5,264 nt of DNA from positions 1 through 5,264 of the forward strand of contig DVGP01000112.1 in assembly GCA_018712665.1 (NCBI GenBank), in the 5' to 3' direction. Positions 4,832-5,264 of this stretch are shown piece after piece (the first letter of the stretch is position 1; every line of letters begins with the position of its first letter). The notes under the pieces were generated by a model. That model did not search any database. It was not told the origin of the DNA and was given only the letters and a program-made list of their open reading frames with translations. This stretch comes from Candidatus Pelethomonas intestinigallinarum. Its GTDB lineage: Bacteria; Bacillota; Clostridia; Oscillospirales; Oscillospiraceae. Made by a program: the position numbers and the translations under genes.

Positions 4832-5264
4832 ACAGGCAAAAAATCACAGACGAGCGGGTGGTCCGCCTCAATCAGAAGGTCCAGAGCGAGGGCTTCCAGG
4901 CGGCGCTGCTGTTGGCGGCGGCCTCCGCCACGGTCAAGACCTACGTGTTTGACATGGGCCCTCGGGACATTGCCGCCGAGCTGATCATCATTTTGGGGTC
5001 CCTGTGCTACGTAGCGGTACGGAGCGCCCTACTGGGCCACGGTTTCATGGACAGCTCCCGGTGGGGAAAGGTTTTGACCGCCGCGGCCGTGGTGGGACTG
5101 AGTCTGGCGGTGTGCGTCAGCAGCGGCATACGGAACTACGCCCAGTACGGCCAGCGGTACGACGGTGTGCTGGACGGGGCGTTCCTGGCCGTCCTGGCGG
5201 TCAGCTTCCTCTCCTCGGTCATATCCCTCTCCGCTGTCCTGGCCCTGCTCCACGGCCTCAGCCG
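4828..5264 (+). CDS. Multi-helix membrane protein, partial (cut by right edge)
   Basis: The frame opens with ATG at 4828, overlapping the regulator's stop, with GGAGG (4816-4820) seven bases upstream. It stays open for 145 codons to the window end, so the C-terminus is missing. The polar start (MNRQKITDERVVRLNQKV) is followed by four likely membrane helices at about 23-41, 48-68, 82-100 and 117-142, with Arg-rich short loops. No enzymatic motif is visible. In length, start sequence and position behind a YozG-like regulator it resembles the uncharacterised four-helix proteins grouped as DUF6773, but that label is from memory and only moderately certain. It is probably the target or partner of the regulator, perhaps as a membrane sensor or immunity-type protein; this is inference from coupling. 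Confidence 0.85.
   Translation, partial: MNRQKITDERVVRLNQKVQSEGFQAALLLAAASATVKTYVFDMGPRDIAAELIIILGSLCYVAVRSALLGHGFMDSSRWGKVLTAAAVVGLSLAVCVSSGIRNYAQYGQRYDGVLDGAFLAVLAVSFLSSVISLSAVLALLHGLS

Noticed and set aside
1..5264. Mobile elements, CRISPR, tRNA or known riboswitches
   Set aside because: No transposase or integrase coding signal, no regularly spaced repeats, no cloverleaf and no recognised aptamer fold were seen on either strand.

Overview
The window reads as chromosomal DNA of a GC-rich member of the Clostridia, most like the gut Oscillospiraceae (Flavonifractor/Lawsonibacter/Oscillibacter type). The grounds are a Gram-positive type LexA with a matching CGAAC-type SOS box, a monoderm-style SecG, strong AGGAGG-like ribosome sites, sigma-A type promoters, and GC-rich genes separated by AT-rich promoter islands. 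The species assignment is inference. No phage, IS, CRISPR, tRNA or rRNA sequence was seen.

Layout from left to right. Positions 1-119 hold no gene, only a possible leftward promoter for something beyond the edge. lexA lies on the minus strand (174-782) with its own terminator (120-152). Its promoter is overlapped at the -35 by a good SOS box (854-867), the expected autoregulatory design. secG is divergent on the plus strand (1030-1269), with a clear promoter, a terminator-like hairpin in its short leader, and a strong terminator behind it. Two minus-strand envelope genes follow. In transcription order they are a three-helix membrane protein with a HELAH zinc-protease motif (DUF3810 family, GTG start, 3242-2166) and then a lipoprotein polysaccharide deacetylase with all NodB motifs intact (2064-1324). 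A lipid kinase of the DagK/YegS/BmrU family (3465-4349) is divergent from the DUF3810 gene, and each has its own promoter in the shared gap.

The gap from 4350 to 4630 has two parts. The first is a GC-rich stretch dense in hairpins, which may be a dispersed extragenic repeat. The second is an AT-rich promoter with two 13-base direct repeats set 21 bases apart. It drives a small XRE-type regulator (4631-4831), whose stop codon overlaps the start of a multi-helix membrane protein that runs off the right edge (4828 onward).

Working together: apart from lexA, most genes concern the envelope. SecG belongs to the export channel, the lipid kinase to phospholipid recycling, the deacetylase to cell-wall modification, and the DUF3810 protein to an unknown membrane peptidase-like role. 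The regulator/membrane-protein pair is the least understood unit. No clearly new multi-gene system is visible. The most testable leads are the secG leader hairpin, the phased repeats before the regulator, and the hairpin-rich intergenic element.
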